From assembly GCA_002699085.1 (NCBI GenBank), contig PAAR01000015.1, forward strand, positions 1 to 64,000: a stretch of DNA of 64,000 nt, in the 5' to 3' direction. The notes beneath the pieces were generated by a model that was not told the DNA's origin, did not search any database, and saw only the letters and a list, made by a program, of their open reading frames with translations. Shown here one piece after another: positions 8,783 to 17,355 of the stretch. The DNA comes from Micavibrio sp. GTDB taxonomy: Bacteria; Pseudomonadota; Alphaproteobacteria; Micavibrionales; UBA9664. The position numbers and the translations under genes were made by a program. The stretch's first letter is position 1, and the number at the start of each line of letters is the position of its first letter.

Positions 8783-9874
8783 TTACTCTACAGGATTAAC
8801 AGGACGGGCTGCAAGTTCTATTTTGATTTCTACATTTTCTTTAATGATTTCAGTTGATTGCCAACCCGCTTGGCCGATTTCAAAATCTAGGCGCGACAAG
8901 CTTGTCTCCCCCTTCATCAAAGCATTTCCCTCATCATCAAATTCAATTGAGAATGGTAATTCAATCGGTTTGATCTGACCTTTTAAACTCAATGTCCCTT
9001 GTGCAATAAAATCATGGTCTTGGTCACCTTCTGGATCATATATAATATGCGTAGTTTTAAATTGTGCTTTGCTATAATTGGCCAAAGAGAACCAATTTGG
9101 CCCTGCAATCTCTTCATCACGCTCAAGATAACCCGTATCAAAGCTCGTCATGTCAATCACTATATCAGCGTAGGATTGTTCTAAATTATCTTTATCGAAA
9201 AATATATCACCATCAAAATTTGAGAATTCGCCCCGTACATCAGAAGCATCCCACTGAGCAACAAACACTATCTCACTTCGCTCAGGGATAATTTTCCATT
9301 GTTGTACAGCAGTGTCTTGAGCTTGTGCCGTAAACGGCAAAAAACACAAGAAAACAGGTAACATACGGCGTAATGTATTATCCTTGTCGATAAAATGGTG
9401 CTTTAAAGCACCTAATAAATGCACACTTGCAATCACTATGATAGCCCATGCAATTTTAGAATGGAGCGCATTCAAAAAATGGCCAAGATCTTGGTTTTTA
9501 TCAATCAAATCGGGCAAAACAAACATTCCCCAAACTGACACAGGAAAGCCATTTGCTGATGACATTAACCAGCCTGTAAGTGGCATAATTGCCATTAAGA
9601 TGTAGAGTAATATATGTGAAGTTTTGGCCAATTTTCTTTCCCACTCTTTATGCGGTAAGGGCGCTGGCACCCCCTTATATAAACGCCACCCAAGTCGCAC
9701 AAAGAACAGCGCTAAAATAGTGATACCGATTGATTTATGCCATGCATACAATTTGAGTTTGTCTGGAGAGAAATCAAGATCCGACATATACCAACCAAAA
9801 GGAATCATACCAATAATAAGAACAGCAACAATCCAATGTATCGCTATGGCAGGTTTAGAGTATTTTTTCATCAT
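8783..9874 (-). CDS. Cytochrome b561-YceI fusion protein
   Basis: This 363-residue protein joins two families. Residues 1-165 form a four-helix di-haem cytochrome b561 (CybB type) with candidate haem ligands His13 (AIHWIV), His46 (AWHKSIG), His138 and His152. Residues about 190-360 form a YceI lipocalin-like domain expected to bind isoprenoid or amphiphilic ligands in the periplasm. The joint, from Met171 (MLPVFLCFLPFTAQAQ), looks like a cleavable signal peptide. This suggests that a separate secreted YceI was fused to the cytochrome, or that two products are made. It lies 1 nt after a stand-alone YceI gene, so the pair is one operon. Role inferred: a membrane redox module linked to a periplasmic lipid or quinone carrier. 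Confidence 0.85.
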   Translation of the reverse strand: MMKKYSKPAIAIHWIVAVLIIGMIPFGWYMSDLDFSPDKLKLYAWHKSIGITILALFFVRLGWRLYKGVPAPLPHKEWERKLAKTSHILLYILMAIMPLTGWLMSSANGFPVSVWGMFVLPDLIDKNQDLGHFLNALHSKIAWAIIVIASVHLLGALKHHFIDKDNTLRRMLPVFLCFLPFTAQAQDTAVQQWKIIPERSEIVFVAQWDASDVRGEFSNFDGDIFFDKDNLEQSYADIVIDMTSFDTGYLERDEEIAGPNWFSLANYSKAQFKTTHIIYDPEGDQDHDFIAQGTLSLKGQIKPIELPFSIEFDDEGNALMKGETSLSRLDFEIGQAGWQSTEIIKENVEIKIELAARPVNPVE

Positions 9875-9875
9875 C

Positions 9876-10475
9876 TTAAGGATTCACCACTGTTTCACAG
9901 CCTTCATAGCATTCTGCCTCAACCTCAATACGTATTTCAATATCATCACCAATAGCGGGTAAATATTCTTTGATACCAAAATCAGACCGCTTAATATCAA
10001 GTGTCGCGGTGAAACCTGTTGTATATTTTTTATTAAAAGGGTTTGCGCCCTCTTTATTAAAAACTGTTTTCAACACAACAGGCTTTGTTACGCCCGAAAT
10101 TTTTAAATTACCCTTTATATCAGCTGTATTTTCGCCGGTAACGTCAATAGACGAACTTCTAAATGTGATTGTTGGAAATTGATTAGGTTTTAAGAATGTG
10201 TCACGAACATGCTCATTCCAAACGTCATTACCCATTTCAACACTCGCAGTTTGGATAGTCACATTTACAGAAGACTTAGCCACCTCTGCCCTATTAAAGA
10301 TTATCTCACCATCAAAATCAGTGAAGTTACCATGTGAATGCGAAAAACCTAGATGACCTACATAAAAACCGATTTGCGTATGAGGTTTTTCGAACTTATA
10401 TTGCTCTATTTTTGCTTGCGCCTGTGTCGCTGTGAACATACTTATAAACACTAGCAATACTGTAAAAAATTTCAT
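9876..10475 (-). CDS. YceI-family periplasmic protein
   Basis: This 199-residue protein has a signal peptide (about 1-21, ending TQAQA) and a YceI domain: FEKPHTQIGFYVGHLGFS near the N-terminus, FTDFDGEIIFNR, and IKGNLKISGVTKPVVL in the middle. YceI proteins are periplasmic lipocalin-like carriers of polyisoprenoid-type ligands. The C-terminus carries two cysteines (ECYEGCETV) that could form a disulfide. It is directly upstream of the b561-YceI fusion with a 1-nt gap, giving two YceI domains in one operon. Confidence 0.88.
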   Translation of the reverse strand: MKFFTVLLVFISMFTATQAQAKIEQYKFEKPHTQIGFYVGHLGFSHSHGNFTDFDGEIIFNRAEVAKSSVNVTIQTASVEMGNDVWNEHVRDTFLKPNQFPTITFRSSSIDVTGENTADIKGNLKISGVTKPVVLKTVFNKEGANPFNKKYTTGFTATLDIKRSDFGIKEYLPAIGDDIEIRIEVEAECYEGCETVVNP

Positions 10476-10540
10476 TCTAACCCCTTTATTTATTATGCAT
10501 CTAATATGTTTTAATAGAATACAATGTCAATAGGGCGGCA

Positions 10541-10753
10541 TTATGGCGTTACCACGCCTATCATTTTGCCCAACCAAATTGCACCACAACAAACCACTAT
10601 TGCACATCCCCACGGAATAAGCCCATATTCACGAATACTTTCATCCTTAAGAAGCTGTTCTTTTGTTTTATGCCTAAGCAAATAAGCAATAATGGCTTGG
10701 CCAATTAAAAAGCCAACAACAAAACTAATAATCCCCAAGACATAGACATTCAC
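10541..10753 (-). CDS. Small two-helix membrane protein, unknown function
   Basis: The frame can start at an ATG at 10786, but that would overlap the divergent uppP gene. A GTG at 10753 follows a TAGGAG ribosome site by about 10 nt and removes the overlap, so I chose it (70 residues). Two hydrophobic segments (LGIISFVVGFLIGQAIIAYLL and, near the C-terminus, IPWGCAIVVCCGAIWLG) flank a charged loop (RHKTKEQLLKDESIREYG). I do not recognise the family. It lies back to back with uppP and may share its promoter region. Confidence 0.55.
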   Translation of the reverse strand: MNVYVLGIISFVVGFLIGQAIIAYLLRHKTKEQLLKDESIREYGLIPWGCAIVVCCGAIWLGKMIGVVTP

Positions 10754-10771
10754 CGCTGATATACTCCTAAT

Positions 10772-11581
10772 ATGTTGCTCTATCATATTATAATTTTAGC
10801 TGTAATCCAAGGCCTGACAGAGTTCTTACCCGTCAGCTCAAGTGGCCATTTGGCTCTTGCTCATCATTTTATGGATATGAGCATTCACCTGAATAATGAT
10901 ACGAAGCTATTGCTTGATATTGCCGTCCATATAGGCACATTGTTGGCTGTTCTTTTATATTTCCGAAACGATATATGGCTGATGATTAAAGGATTTTTTG
11001 GAGCAATCAAACATCCTTCAAATGAAGGCTTTATGTTGGTGACGAAAGTATTGCTGGCCAGCCTGCCTGTTATTATTGTTGGCTTTATTATCGCTAAGTT
11101 CTTCCCGGGTATTTTTTACGACAATGTAACACTCATTGGTTGGACAACACTCATTTTTGGTATTGTCCTATGGCTTGCTGATCGCTTTGGTAAGCAAAGT
11201 GAACATATTGAAACAATGAGCCTCGCTAAAGTCTTCTTGATTGGTTTAGCGCAAATCTTGGCACTCATTCCCGGCGTAAGCCGTTCAGGGATTACCATGA
11301 CAGCAGGGCGTGCACTTGGCCTAAATGCCGAACAAGCTGCACGATTCTCCCTTTTACTAGCCATTGTCGCTATTTCAGGTGCCGGAACACTGGCTGGCCT
11401 TGATATCGCCAAACAACAAAATATCAACCTAACCCAAGATATATTTTGGGCGATTGGGCTGTCTTTTATAACAGGTTGGGCTAGTATAGCGCTGATGTTG
11501 AAATGGTTAGAAAAGCACGGCTTTGGTGTCTTTGTTATCTACCGCATTATACTAGGATTAATGCTCATTTTGTTGTTTTAA
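10772..11581 (+). CDS. uppP: Undecaprenyl-diphosphatase
   Basis: This 269-residue BacA-type integral membrane phosphatase converts undecaprenyl diphosphate to the monophosphate, recycling the lipid carrier for peptidoglycan and other surface polymers. Diagnostic motifs are QGLTEFLPVSSSGHLAL at residues 13-29 and PGVSRSGITMTAGRALGL near 167-185, with multiple hydrophobic helices. Length is typical. Its 3' end overlaps the convergent rsmD gene by 24 nt. It is on the opposite strand to its neighbours on both sides. Confidence 0.95.
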   Translation: MLLYHIIILAVIQGLTEFLPVSSSGHLALAHHFMDMSIHLNNDTKLLLDIAVHIGTLLAVLLYFRNDIWLMIKGFFGAIKHPSNEGFMLVTKVLLASLPVIIVGFIIAKFFPGIFYDNVTLIGWTTLIFGIVLWLADRFGKQSEHIETMSLAKVFLIGLAQILALIPGVSRSGITMTAGRALGLNAEQAARFSLLLAIVAISGAGTLAGLDIAKQQNINLTQDIFWAIGLSFITGWASIALMLKWLEKHGFGVFVIYRIILGLMLILLF

Positions 11582-12079
11582 AAAAGTGATTTTTGTATCG
11601 CCGTAAATTTTCTCATCAATAATTTCGACATTCTTTAGTAACACTGCTTTCTCAGTCTCTACAATAAATAACGCATCCTTTTGGTCACTATATTTATCAA
11701 GCGTTGCTTGTGCCAAAGCCATTTCATAAGGTGGGTCTAAGAAGATTAAATCAAAATCTTGTTTAGCTTTATATTTCAATACATCAGAACGGATCAATTG
11801 GCAGCACTCTTCAGCCCTCATTTTATCTACATTTTGACGGACTAGAGAGGTATCAAGATCAACGAACACCGCTGATTTTGCACCACGAGATAAACACTCT
11901 AGCCCCAATGCGCCTGTTCCACAAAATAGATCAAGAACTTGCTTATCCTGCACACCCTCAAAACGATGCTGTAATATATTAAAGATTGCTTGACGTATTT
12001 TATCTGTTGTTGGACGTACTTTATTATCTTTAGGGCTCAACAACGTCAGGCCACGATATTGACCAGCCGTAATCCTCAC
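11558..12079 (-). CDS. rsmD: 16S rRNA (guanine966-N2)-methyltransferase RsmD
   Basis: This 173-residue SAM-dependent methyltransferase modifies G966 of 16S rRNA (E. coli numbering). It shows the RITAGQYRGLTL start, the SAM-binding LDLFCGTGALGLECLSRGA at about residues 45-63 and the catalytic IFLDPPYEM near 112-120. All are typical of RsmD, and the length is slightly shorter than E. coli. The start overlaps the upstream pseudouridine synthase stop by 4 nt, so infC, the pseudouridine synthase and rsmD form one translation-related operon. Confidence 0.92.
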   Translation of the reverse strand: MRITAGQYRGLTLLSPKDNKVRPTTDKIRQAIFNILQHRFEGVQDKQVLDLFCGTGALGLECLSRGAKSAVFVDLDTSLVRQNVDKMRAEECCQLIRSDVLKYKAKQDFDLIFLDPPYEMALAQATLDKYSDQKDALFIVETEKAVLLKNVEIIDEKIYGDTKITFLKQQNEH

Positions 12080-12837
12080 ACAGCACCTGCATTAAAATAA
12101 CTTGGTAATAGCTCATATAAGGCCTTAGCACTATATTCTTTAACGCCTCCTCGCCCAAGGCCGCCCATAACAAAAGGTCCATAAGAGAGCCTTATAAGGC
12201 GATTAACCTCCAAACCGAGGCTCTCCATGATTTTTCTAACTTCACGGTTTTTGCCCTCAGTGATTGATACAGACAACCAGATGTTACCACCCTGCTGCTT
12301 TTCCAATATGGCCGTAACAGGTCCATATTGAACACCAGAAACTGTTAATCCTTCTTTTAGCTTATCTAAACGTTCCTGTGTTACACTTCCATGCGCGCGC
12401 ACACGGTAAACACGTACCATTTTATTATCAGGGTGCTCTAAGTGGCGGGCAAATTCACCATCATTAGTCAGCAGCAACAAACCTTCTGTATTGTAATCCA
12501 ATCGACCAACAGTAATTAATCTCGGCAATTTAGGCTCATATCGATCAAGCACATCGAAGATAGTTTCACGACCACGATCATCACGGTTGGTGGTTAAACA
12601 ACCACTGGGCTTATGAAACAAGAACAGCCGCACAGGGTCTTTCTCCGCAATCGGCTTACCATCAACGACAATCTTATCTTTTGATGTGACCGTAAAGGCT
12701 GGCGTTGTTAGTTTCTGGCCATTAACCACAACACGGCCCTCTTCAATATAACGCTCTGCCTCACGGCGAGAACATATCCCAGCACGCGCAATAACTTTCG
12801 CTATACGTTCAGTTTTATTTGGATCAACAGGCGCCAT
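12076..12837 (-). CDS. RluB/RsuA-family rRNA pseudouridine synthase
   Basis: The enzyme isomerises a uridine in rRNA to pseudouridine. An S4 RNA-binding domain near the N-terminus (IARAGICSRREAERYIEEGRVVVNG) precedes the catalytic domain with GRLDYNTEGLLLLTNDGEFA, where the Asp is the nucleophile. The C-terminal EGKNREVRKIMESLG is typical of the RluB/E/F and RsuA group. The frame extends upstream to 12942 inside infC. I prefer the ATG at 12837 (MAPVDPNKTERIAKV), 19 nt after the infC stop, which gives 253 residues. No strong ribosome site is visible for it, so an upstream start overlapping infC remains possible. Confidence 0.88.
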   Translation of the reverse strand: MAPVDPNKTERIAKVIARAGICSRREAERYIEEGRVVVNGQKLTTPAFTVTSKDKIVVDGKPIAEKDPVRLFLFHKPSGCLTTNRDDRGRETIFDVLDRYEPKLPRLITVGRLDYNTEGLLLLTNDGEFARHLEHPDNKMVRVYRVRAHGSVTQERLDKLKEGLTVSGVQYGPVTAILEKQQGGNIWLSVSITEGKNREVRKIMESLGLEVNRLIRLSYGPFVMGGLGRGGVKEYSAKALYELLPSYFNAGAV

Positions 12838-12856
12838 TGTTAATGACGTTTGTGAT

Positions 12857-13483
12857 TTATTCTGTAGCTGTGTTGGCTTTTTCCGTGTCAGAAGTGGCTT
12901 CTGCTTTGACCGCTGTTTCGATTTTTTTATCATTTTGTGCAACCGCTGTAGGGTCTGGTGCTAAAATCATCATCATTTGACGACCTTCCATTTTAGGATG
13001 GTAATCGACTTTAGACATTGTCTTTAAATCTTCTCTAACACGCTCAAGAACTTGTCGGCCTAAATCAACATGCGCCATTTCACGGCCACGGAACCTCAAC
13101 GTAAATTTGACTTTATCTTCATCTTCCAAGAATTTTTTAGCGGCTTTAAGCTTCACCTGATAATCATGCTCACCAATACCGGGACGCATTTTTAATTCTT
13201 TTAATTCAATAGTTTTTTGCTTTTTACGCGCCTCAGCAGCTTTTTTCTGTGCTTCGTATTTAAACTTACCGTAATCTAATATTTTACAAACTGGAGGTTT
13301 CGCATTTGGTGATATCTCAACAAGGTCTAGACCTGATTCTTGCGCTAATAAAAGCGCTTCCCTCGGTGACATTACCCCGACCATTTCACCATCTGCACCA
13401 ACAACACGTATTTCTGGTGCGCGTATAGATTCATTAACTCTTGTTCCATCGTCTTTTTGTGGTGGTCTCATAGGTCGTTTAAT
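12857..13483 (-). CDS. infC: Translation initiation factor IF-3 (AUU start)
   Basis: IF-3 binds the 30S subunit and checks start-codon pairing. The N-domain ([42 protein letters not shown]), the lysine-rich linker ([17 protein letters not shown]) and the C-domain ([30 protein letters not shown]) are all present. A 25-residue acidic tail is added. An in-frame ATT at 13483 lies 7 nt after AAGGAG, whereas the first ATG (13471) is 19 nt away. I therefore call ATT as the start (208 residues). AUU starts in infC are known to allow autoregulation by IF-3. It heads the infC-pseudouridine synthase-rsmD operon. Confidence 0.9.
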   Translation of the reverse strand: MKRPMRPPQKDDGTRVNESIRAPEIRVVGADGEMVGVMSPREALLLAQESGLDLVEISPNAKPPVCKILDYGKFKYEAQKKAAEARKKQKTIELKELKMRPGIGEHDYQVKLKAAKKFLEDEDKVKFTLRFRGREMAHVDLGRQVLERVREDLKTMSKVDYHPKMEGRQMMMILAPDPTAVAQNDKKIETAVKAEATSDTEKANTATE

Positions 13484-13490
13484 AAGTAAT

Positions 13491-13497
13491 CTCCTTA
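13491..13497 (-). promoter_or_regulatory. Ribosome binding site deciding the infC AUU start
   Basis: The reverse complement reads TAAGGAG, then 7 nt, then ATT AAA CGA CCT ATG. The spacing is ideal for ATT and too long (19 nt) for the ATG. Confidence 0.75.
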
Positions 13498-13594
13498 GTT
13501 GTTGCTTAATGACTATAGTATAATAGCCTTACTGAATGATTAATACCTTATTTTTAGGGCATTTCAAGAGGAATTCGTATTATTTGCTCTGAAT

Positions 13595-15010
13595 TCATCT
13601 TTCATTCAGCGAATTTTCTAATGTTTTTGCAAAAGGCTTAATCAAATAGTCCATAACCGTTTTTTTCCCTGTCAAAATATCAACGGAAGCGACCATACCA
13701 GGGATAATCGGCAGAACTTCGCCTTTGCGTTTTAAATTCGTCTCATTTGTTCTAACGCGCACACGATAGAAACTGTTCCCTTCTTTATCTTCTATCGTAT
13801 CAGCAGATATATCGACAAGCTCGCCTTTAAGGCCACCATAAATAGAAAAATCATACGCCGTAATCTTAACAATAGCGGGCTGACCTGGGTATAAAAAGGC
13901 AATATCCTTAGGCCTTACACGTGCCTCAACCAATAATTTATCATCCAAAGGCACGATCTCAATTAAATCCTGACCCGGCTGTACAACACCGCCAACAGTC
14001 GTAATTTTGATATCTTTAATAATCCCATCAACAGGTGATTTAATCTCTGTTCTTTCTTTACGATCCTCTAGGGCTGATAATGTTTTATCAAGTGCTTTAA
14101 CTTGCGCTAATGTTTCTGTCAGCTGCGCTTGTGCATCGGCACGTGCCGTACTCACAGCATCTTGCAATCGGCGTTGTACCTCATTAATTGCCGCATTTGC
14201 TCGCGGCAACGAGCTTTCCAATGAATTGTATTCTGCCTGCATTTCAGACAAGCGCTGATCAATTTTTAGTAATTCCAGTTGCGGTAACGAGCCTTTTGCA
14301 ACAGCTGGTTCAATTTGACGTTTTTCTTGGTTCGCCAGATCAATTTGTTGCTGCATGCCACGAATCCGAGTTTGAATTTCATCGACTTCTGACCGCCGCT
14401 GCCTAAGCTGTGATTCAAGAATACTTTTTTGATCTCGCAACCGACTTAAATTGGCCCGAAACGTACGACGCTCTTCGTCAACACTTTCTGGCGCTTCACG
14501 CAAAACATCTTCAGAAAAACTGATACTACTCTCGCCATTTGCCTCGGCTTGTAGCCGTGCAATCGACGCTCTTAAAGACAGGACTCGACTTTCATTGGAT
14601 TGAAACTCTGATGAAGCGTTGATATCCCGCAACTGCATCAATACCTGCCCTGCTTTAACTTCTTCACCCTCCCATGTTTTTATAGCTTCAATAATACCAC
14701 CCTCAAGGTTTTGTAAAACCTGTATTTCTTTAGAAGGAATAACACGTCCATCGCCTTTCGTGACTTCATCTAATGTGGCAAAATTAGCCCATAATAGAAA
14801 AATGCCGAAAAAAGCAGCGATAGCAAATAATTGCAAATGCTGCACGAACGGCACTTCTTCATAATCCATCAAGATATCTCTACCTTGTGGCTCTCTCGAC
14901 GATTGCTGAGGTGCCTTTTGCGCTTCGGCTTTTTGTTGCACAGCCTCCATAGCGGCCTTAATATCCGCTTCGTTCATCTCAACTGTTTTCTTTGGCTTTT
15001 CATCCGTCAT
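13595..15010 (-). CDS. Type I secretion membrane-fusion protein (HlyD/LapC-like)
   Basis: This 471-residue periplasmic adaptor links the ABC exporter to the outer-membrane channel. A cytoplasmic N-terminus of about 60 residues precedes one transmembrane helix (about 61-80, LFAIAAFFGIFLLWANF). Half of a lipoyl/barrel-sandwich domain follows (GDGRVIPSKEIQVLQNLEGGI), then a long coiled coil (about 130-310) rich in Q, E and R. The second lipoyl half (IKSPVDGIIKDIKITTVGG) and a beta-barrel with a C-terminal HlyD signature region (IIPGMVASVDILTGKKTVMDY) complete it. It is the last gene of the adhesin export locus, 12 nt after the ABC transporter. Confidence 0.9.
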   Translation of the reverse strand: MTDEKPKKTVEMNEADIKAAMEAVQQKAEAQKAPQQSSREPQGRDILMDYEEVPFVQHLQLFAIAAFFGIFLLWANFATLDEVTKGDGRVIPSKEIQVLQNLEGGIIEAIKTWEGEEVKAGQVLMQLRDINASSEFQSNESRVLSLRASIARLQAEANGESSISFSEDVLREAPESVDEERRTFRANLSRLRDQKSILESQLRQRRSEVDEIQTRIRGMQQQIDLANQEKRQIEPAVAKGSLPQLELLKIDQRLSEMQAEYNSLESSLPRANAAINEVQRRLQDAVSTARADAQAQLTETLAQVKALDKTLSALEDRKERTEIKSPVDGIIKDIKITTVGGVVQPGQDLIEIVPLDDKLLVEARVRPKDIAFLYPGQPAIVKITAYDFSIYGGLKGELVDISADTIEDKEGNSFYRVRVRTNETNLKRKGEVLPIIPGMVASVDILTGKKTVMDYLIKPFAKTLENSLNER

Positions 15011-15022
15011 ATCGTACTCGTT

Positions 15023-17272
15023 TTAGCCTTTTTGCTTCGCTTGTAATTTTGCAATCACTTCATCTTTTGGTCCATAAGCCACGATTTTACCACGGTCTAA
15101 CAAAATCAACTTATCGACCAAGGTTAGCATAGCACCTTTATGCGTAATGAGGATTGTTGTGCGACCTTCTGTCACCTTATGAAGTTTCTTACGTAAACGG
15201 TTTTCCGATGCAGGGTCCATTGAGGCTGTCGGCTCGTCTAAAATCAGAATTGGCGGATCATAAAGAAGTGAGCGCGCAATGGCGACAGCTTGTCTCTGAC
15301 CACCTGATAATTGCTCCCCACGCTCCCCAACTGGCGTATCAAGCCCATATTGCGATTCACGTAAAAACTCGGTTACACCTGACAATTCAGCCGCACGCAA
15401 TACCGCTCGATCAGAGGCCATTTCATGCCCCATTGTAATATTCTCACGCACTGAGCCATAAAAAAGCTGCGGGCTTTGTTGTACTGATCCTATATTACGG
15501 CGTAAATCGCCTGGCTCAATCTGGCGAACATCTGTACCGTCCAGTGTTACAACACCACTGCTTGGTTCATATAAATTAAGCAACAAACGTTCTATTGTTG
15601 TTTTACCTGAACCAACAGCCCCAATAATCCCAACATGCTCGCCTGGCTCAATCGTTAAGCTCACTCCATTTAACGCAGGCACCGACTGATCTGGATAATG
15701 AAAGACAACATCTTTAAAATCAACACGCCCTTCCACACGTGGTTGAGCGATGAAATGCTTGTTACGTGGACGTTCAACTTCTTTTGTCATTAATTCGTCG
15801 AGTTGAACAAGCGATTCTTTTGATTGATTAAGACGAGTCATAAGGCCTGCCACTTGCGCCAATGGCGCCATAGCACGGCCATTTAAAATAACGCAGGCAA
15901 TCAATGCCCCCATTGTCACATCGCCTTCAGCGATCAAATATGCCCCAACAATGACCACCACCACTGAAGCAATTTGCTGAACATACGTTGCCCAGTTCAG
16001 AGCAAAATTTGAAATACGGCGAGATTTAACCCCAGTTCGTGAGGCTTTATCGGTTAATTCTTCCCATTTACGTTGTGTATGTCCCTCTGCGGCTTGAACC
16101 TTAATTGTTTCTAAGCCAGAAACTGCCTCATAAAGCAGTGCAGTTTTAAGTGCATTTTCATGCATTGATTGTTTCACAACCTTTTGCAATGGTCCTTGAA
16201 GCATAAACCCTGCGGCAATGACAATAGGCGCTGCGATCAATGGCACAAAGCCGACAGGCCCAGCAATAACAAAGATAATTACAATAAAAAACACAGTGAA
16301 AGGTAGATCAATCAGTGTCGTAATTGTTGCCGAAGTAAAGAAATCACGAATAGACTCAAAATCCTTCATATGGCTCGCCATAATCCCTGCGCTATGAGGA
16401 CGAGCACCCATTTTCATACCCATAATTTGCTCAAAAATAGCAGCTGATATCTTTAAATCAGCCTGACGGCCAGCAACATCTAAAAAAAACGCTCGTAAAT
16501 TTCTCAAGAGAAAATCAAATGTATAGGCAATAGACACGCCGATTGCTAAAACCCATAATGTTTCTTCTGCGTTATTAGGTACAACACGATCATACACATT
16601 CATTGTAAATAGCGGTGAGCCGAGAGCGAATACATTAATCATGATCGCTGCTAAAATAACGTCTCTATATAGTTTCTTATTTTCCCATATTTTTGAGAAA
16701 AACCAATCACGCTTATTATCAATTCTTGCAGGTCCTGCCCGTTCATCTGTTCGTGCCACAGGACGAATATAAAAAGCTTGCCCAGCATACATTTTGTTTA
16801 AAGCGTCTAAACCAACAACTTTTTTCTCAGATTTTGTTTCTGGGAACTGCACCACAAAGCGTGGTTTATCATCACCTTTTTTAGCGCCCTTTTTTGATGG
16901 CGCCATTTGCCACACGATACAACTTTGCGCCCCTTGTAACACTAAAACACAAGGAAAATTAGGCGTTGCAGCAATAGATTCTAATGACTTTTCCGTTAAA
17001 TTTGCTTCTAAATCAGCACGTTCTGCCGCACGCATAAATAAAGTGGGCGTAATGCCCGCTTTTGAGACGGGCATACCTGCAACGAGTGCTTTGACACTTA
17101 CACGTCGCCCGTAAAAACCAGCCAATTGACACAATGACTCAAGTAAAGAATGGTGTTGTGCTACACGGTCAGCTTCTAAAGACCAGCCAGACGGCATGCC
17201 TGTACCTGTGATATCTTCTTCGATATCACTCAATGTATTATCTGTCTTTTTTGTATCTTTTTTAGTCGACAA
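15023..17272 (-). CDS. Type I secretion ABC exporter (LapB-like)
   Basis: This 749-residue exporter is ATPase and permease in one chain. An N-terminal C39-peptidase-like domain (about 35-175) appears catalytically degenerate, as in RTX adhesin exporters, so it probably only docks substrate. The transmembrane domain (about 215-490) is followed by the ATPase: Walker A GAVGSGKTT near residue 545, signature LSGGQRQAVAIAR near 655 and Walker B ILILDEPTASMD. It starts with TTG at 17272, 8 nt after CAGGAG; no ATG is available nearby. It lies between the TolC-like and HlyD-like genes and presumably exports the giant adhesin upstream. Confidence 0.92.
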   Translation of the reverse strand: MSTKKDTKKTDNTLSDIEEDITGTGMPSGWSLEADRVAQHHSLLESLCQLAGFYGRRVSVKALVAGMPVSKAGITPTLFMRAAERADLEANLTEKSLESIAATPNFPCVLVLQGAQSCIVWQMAPSKKGAKKGDDKPRFVVQFPETKSEKKVVGLDALNKMYAGQAFYIRPVARTDERAGPARIDNKRDWFFSKIWENKKLYRDVILAAIMINVFALGSPLFTMNVYDRVVPNNAEETLWVLAIGVSIAYTFDFLLRNLRAFFLDVAGRQADLKISAAIFEQIMGMKMGARPHSAGIMASHMKDFESIRDFFTSATITTLIDLPFTVFFIVIIFVIAGPVGFVPLIAAPIVIAAGFMLQGPLQKVVKQSMHENALKTALLYEAVSGLETIKVQAAEGHTQRKWEELTDKASRTGVKSRRISNFALNWATYVQQIASVVVVIVGAYLIAEGDVTMGALIACVILNGRAMAPLAQVAGLMTRLNQSKESLVQLDELMTKEVERPRNKHFIAQPRVEGRVDFKDVVFHYPDQSVPALNGVSLTIEPGEHVGIIGAVGSGKTTIERLLLNLYEPSSGVVTLDGTDVRQIEPGDLRRNIGSVQQSPQLFYGSVRENITMGHEMASDRAVLRAAELSGVTEFLRESQYGLDTPVGERGEQLSGGQRQAVAIARSLLYDPPILILDEPTASMDPASENRLRKKLHKVTEGRTTILITHKGAMLTLVDKLILLDRGKIVAYGPKDEVIAKLQAKQKG

Positions 17273-17355
17273 GTTATGTACTCCTGAACAGAAATAACGA
17301 TATTTCTGAGGTTAGAGTATAAACCTTTATAAGTAATTAAGAAAGTAGGCGCTGA

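Noticed and set aside
12838-12942. Extended pseudouridine synthase start inside infC
   Set aside because: It would overlap infC by 86 nt and add only a low-complexity Lys/Gln stretch; not excluded completely.
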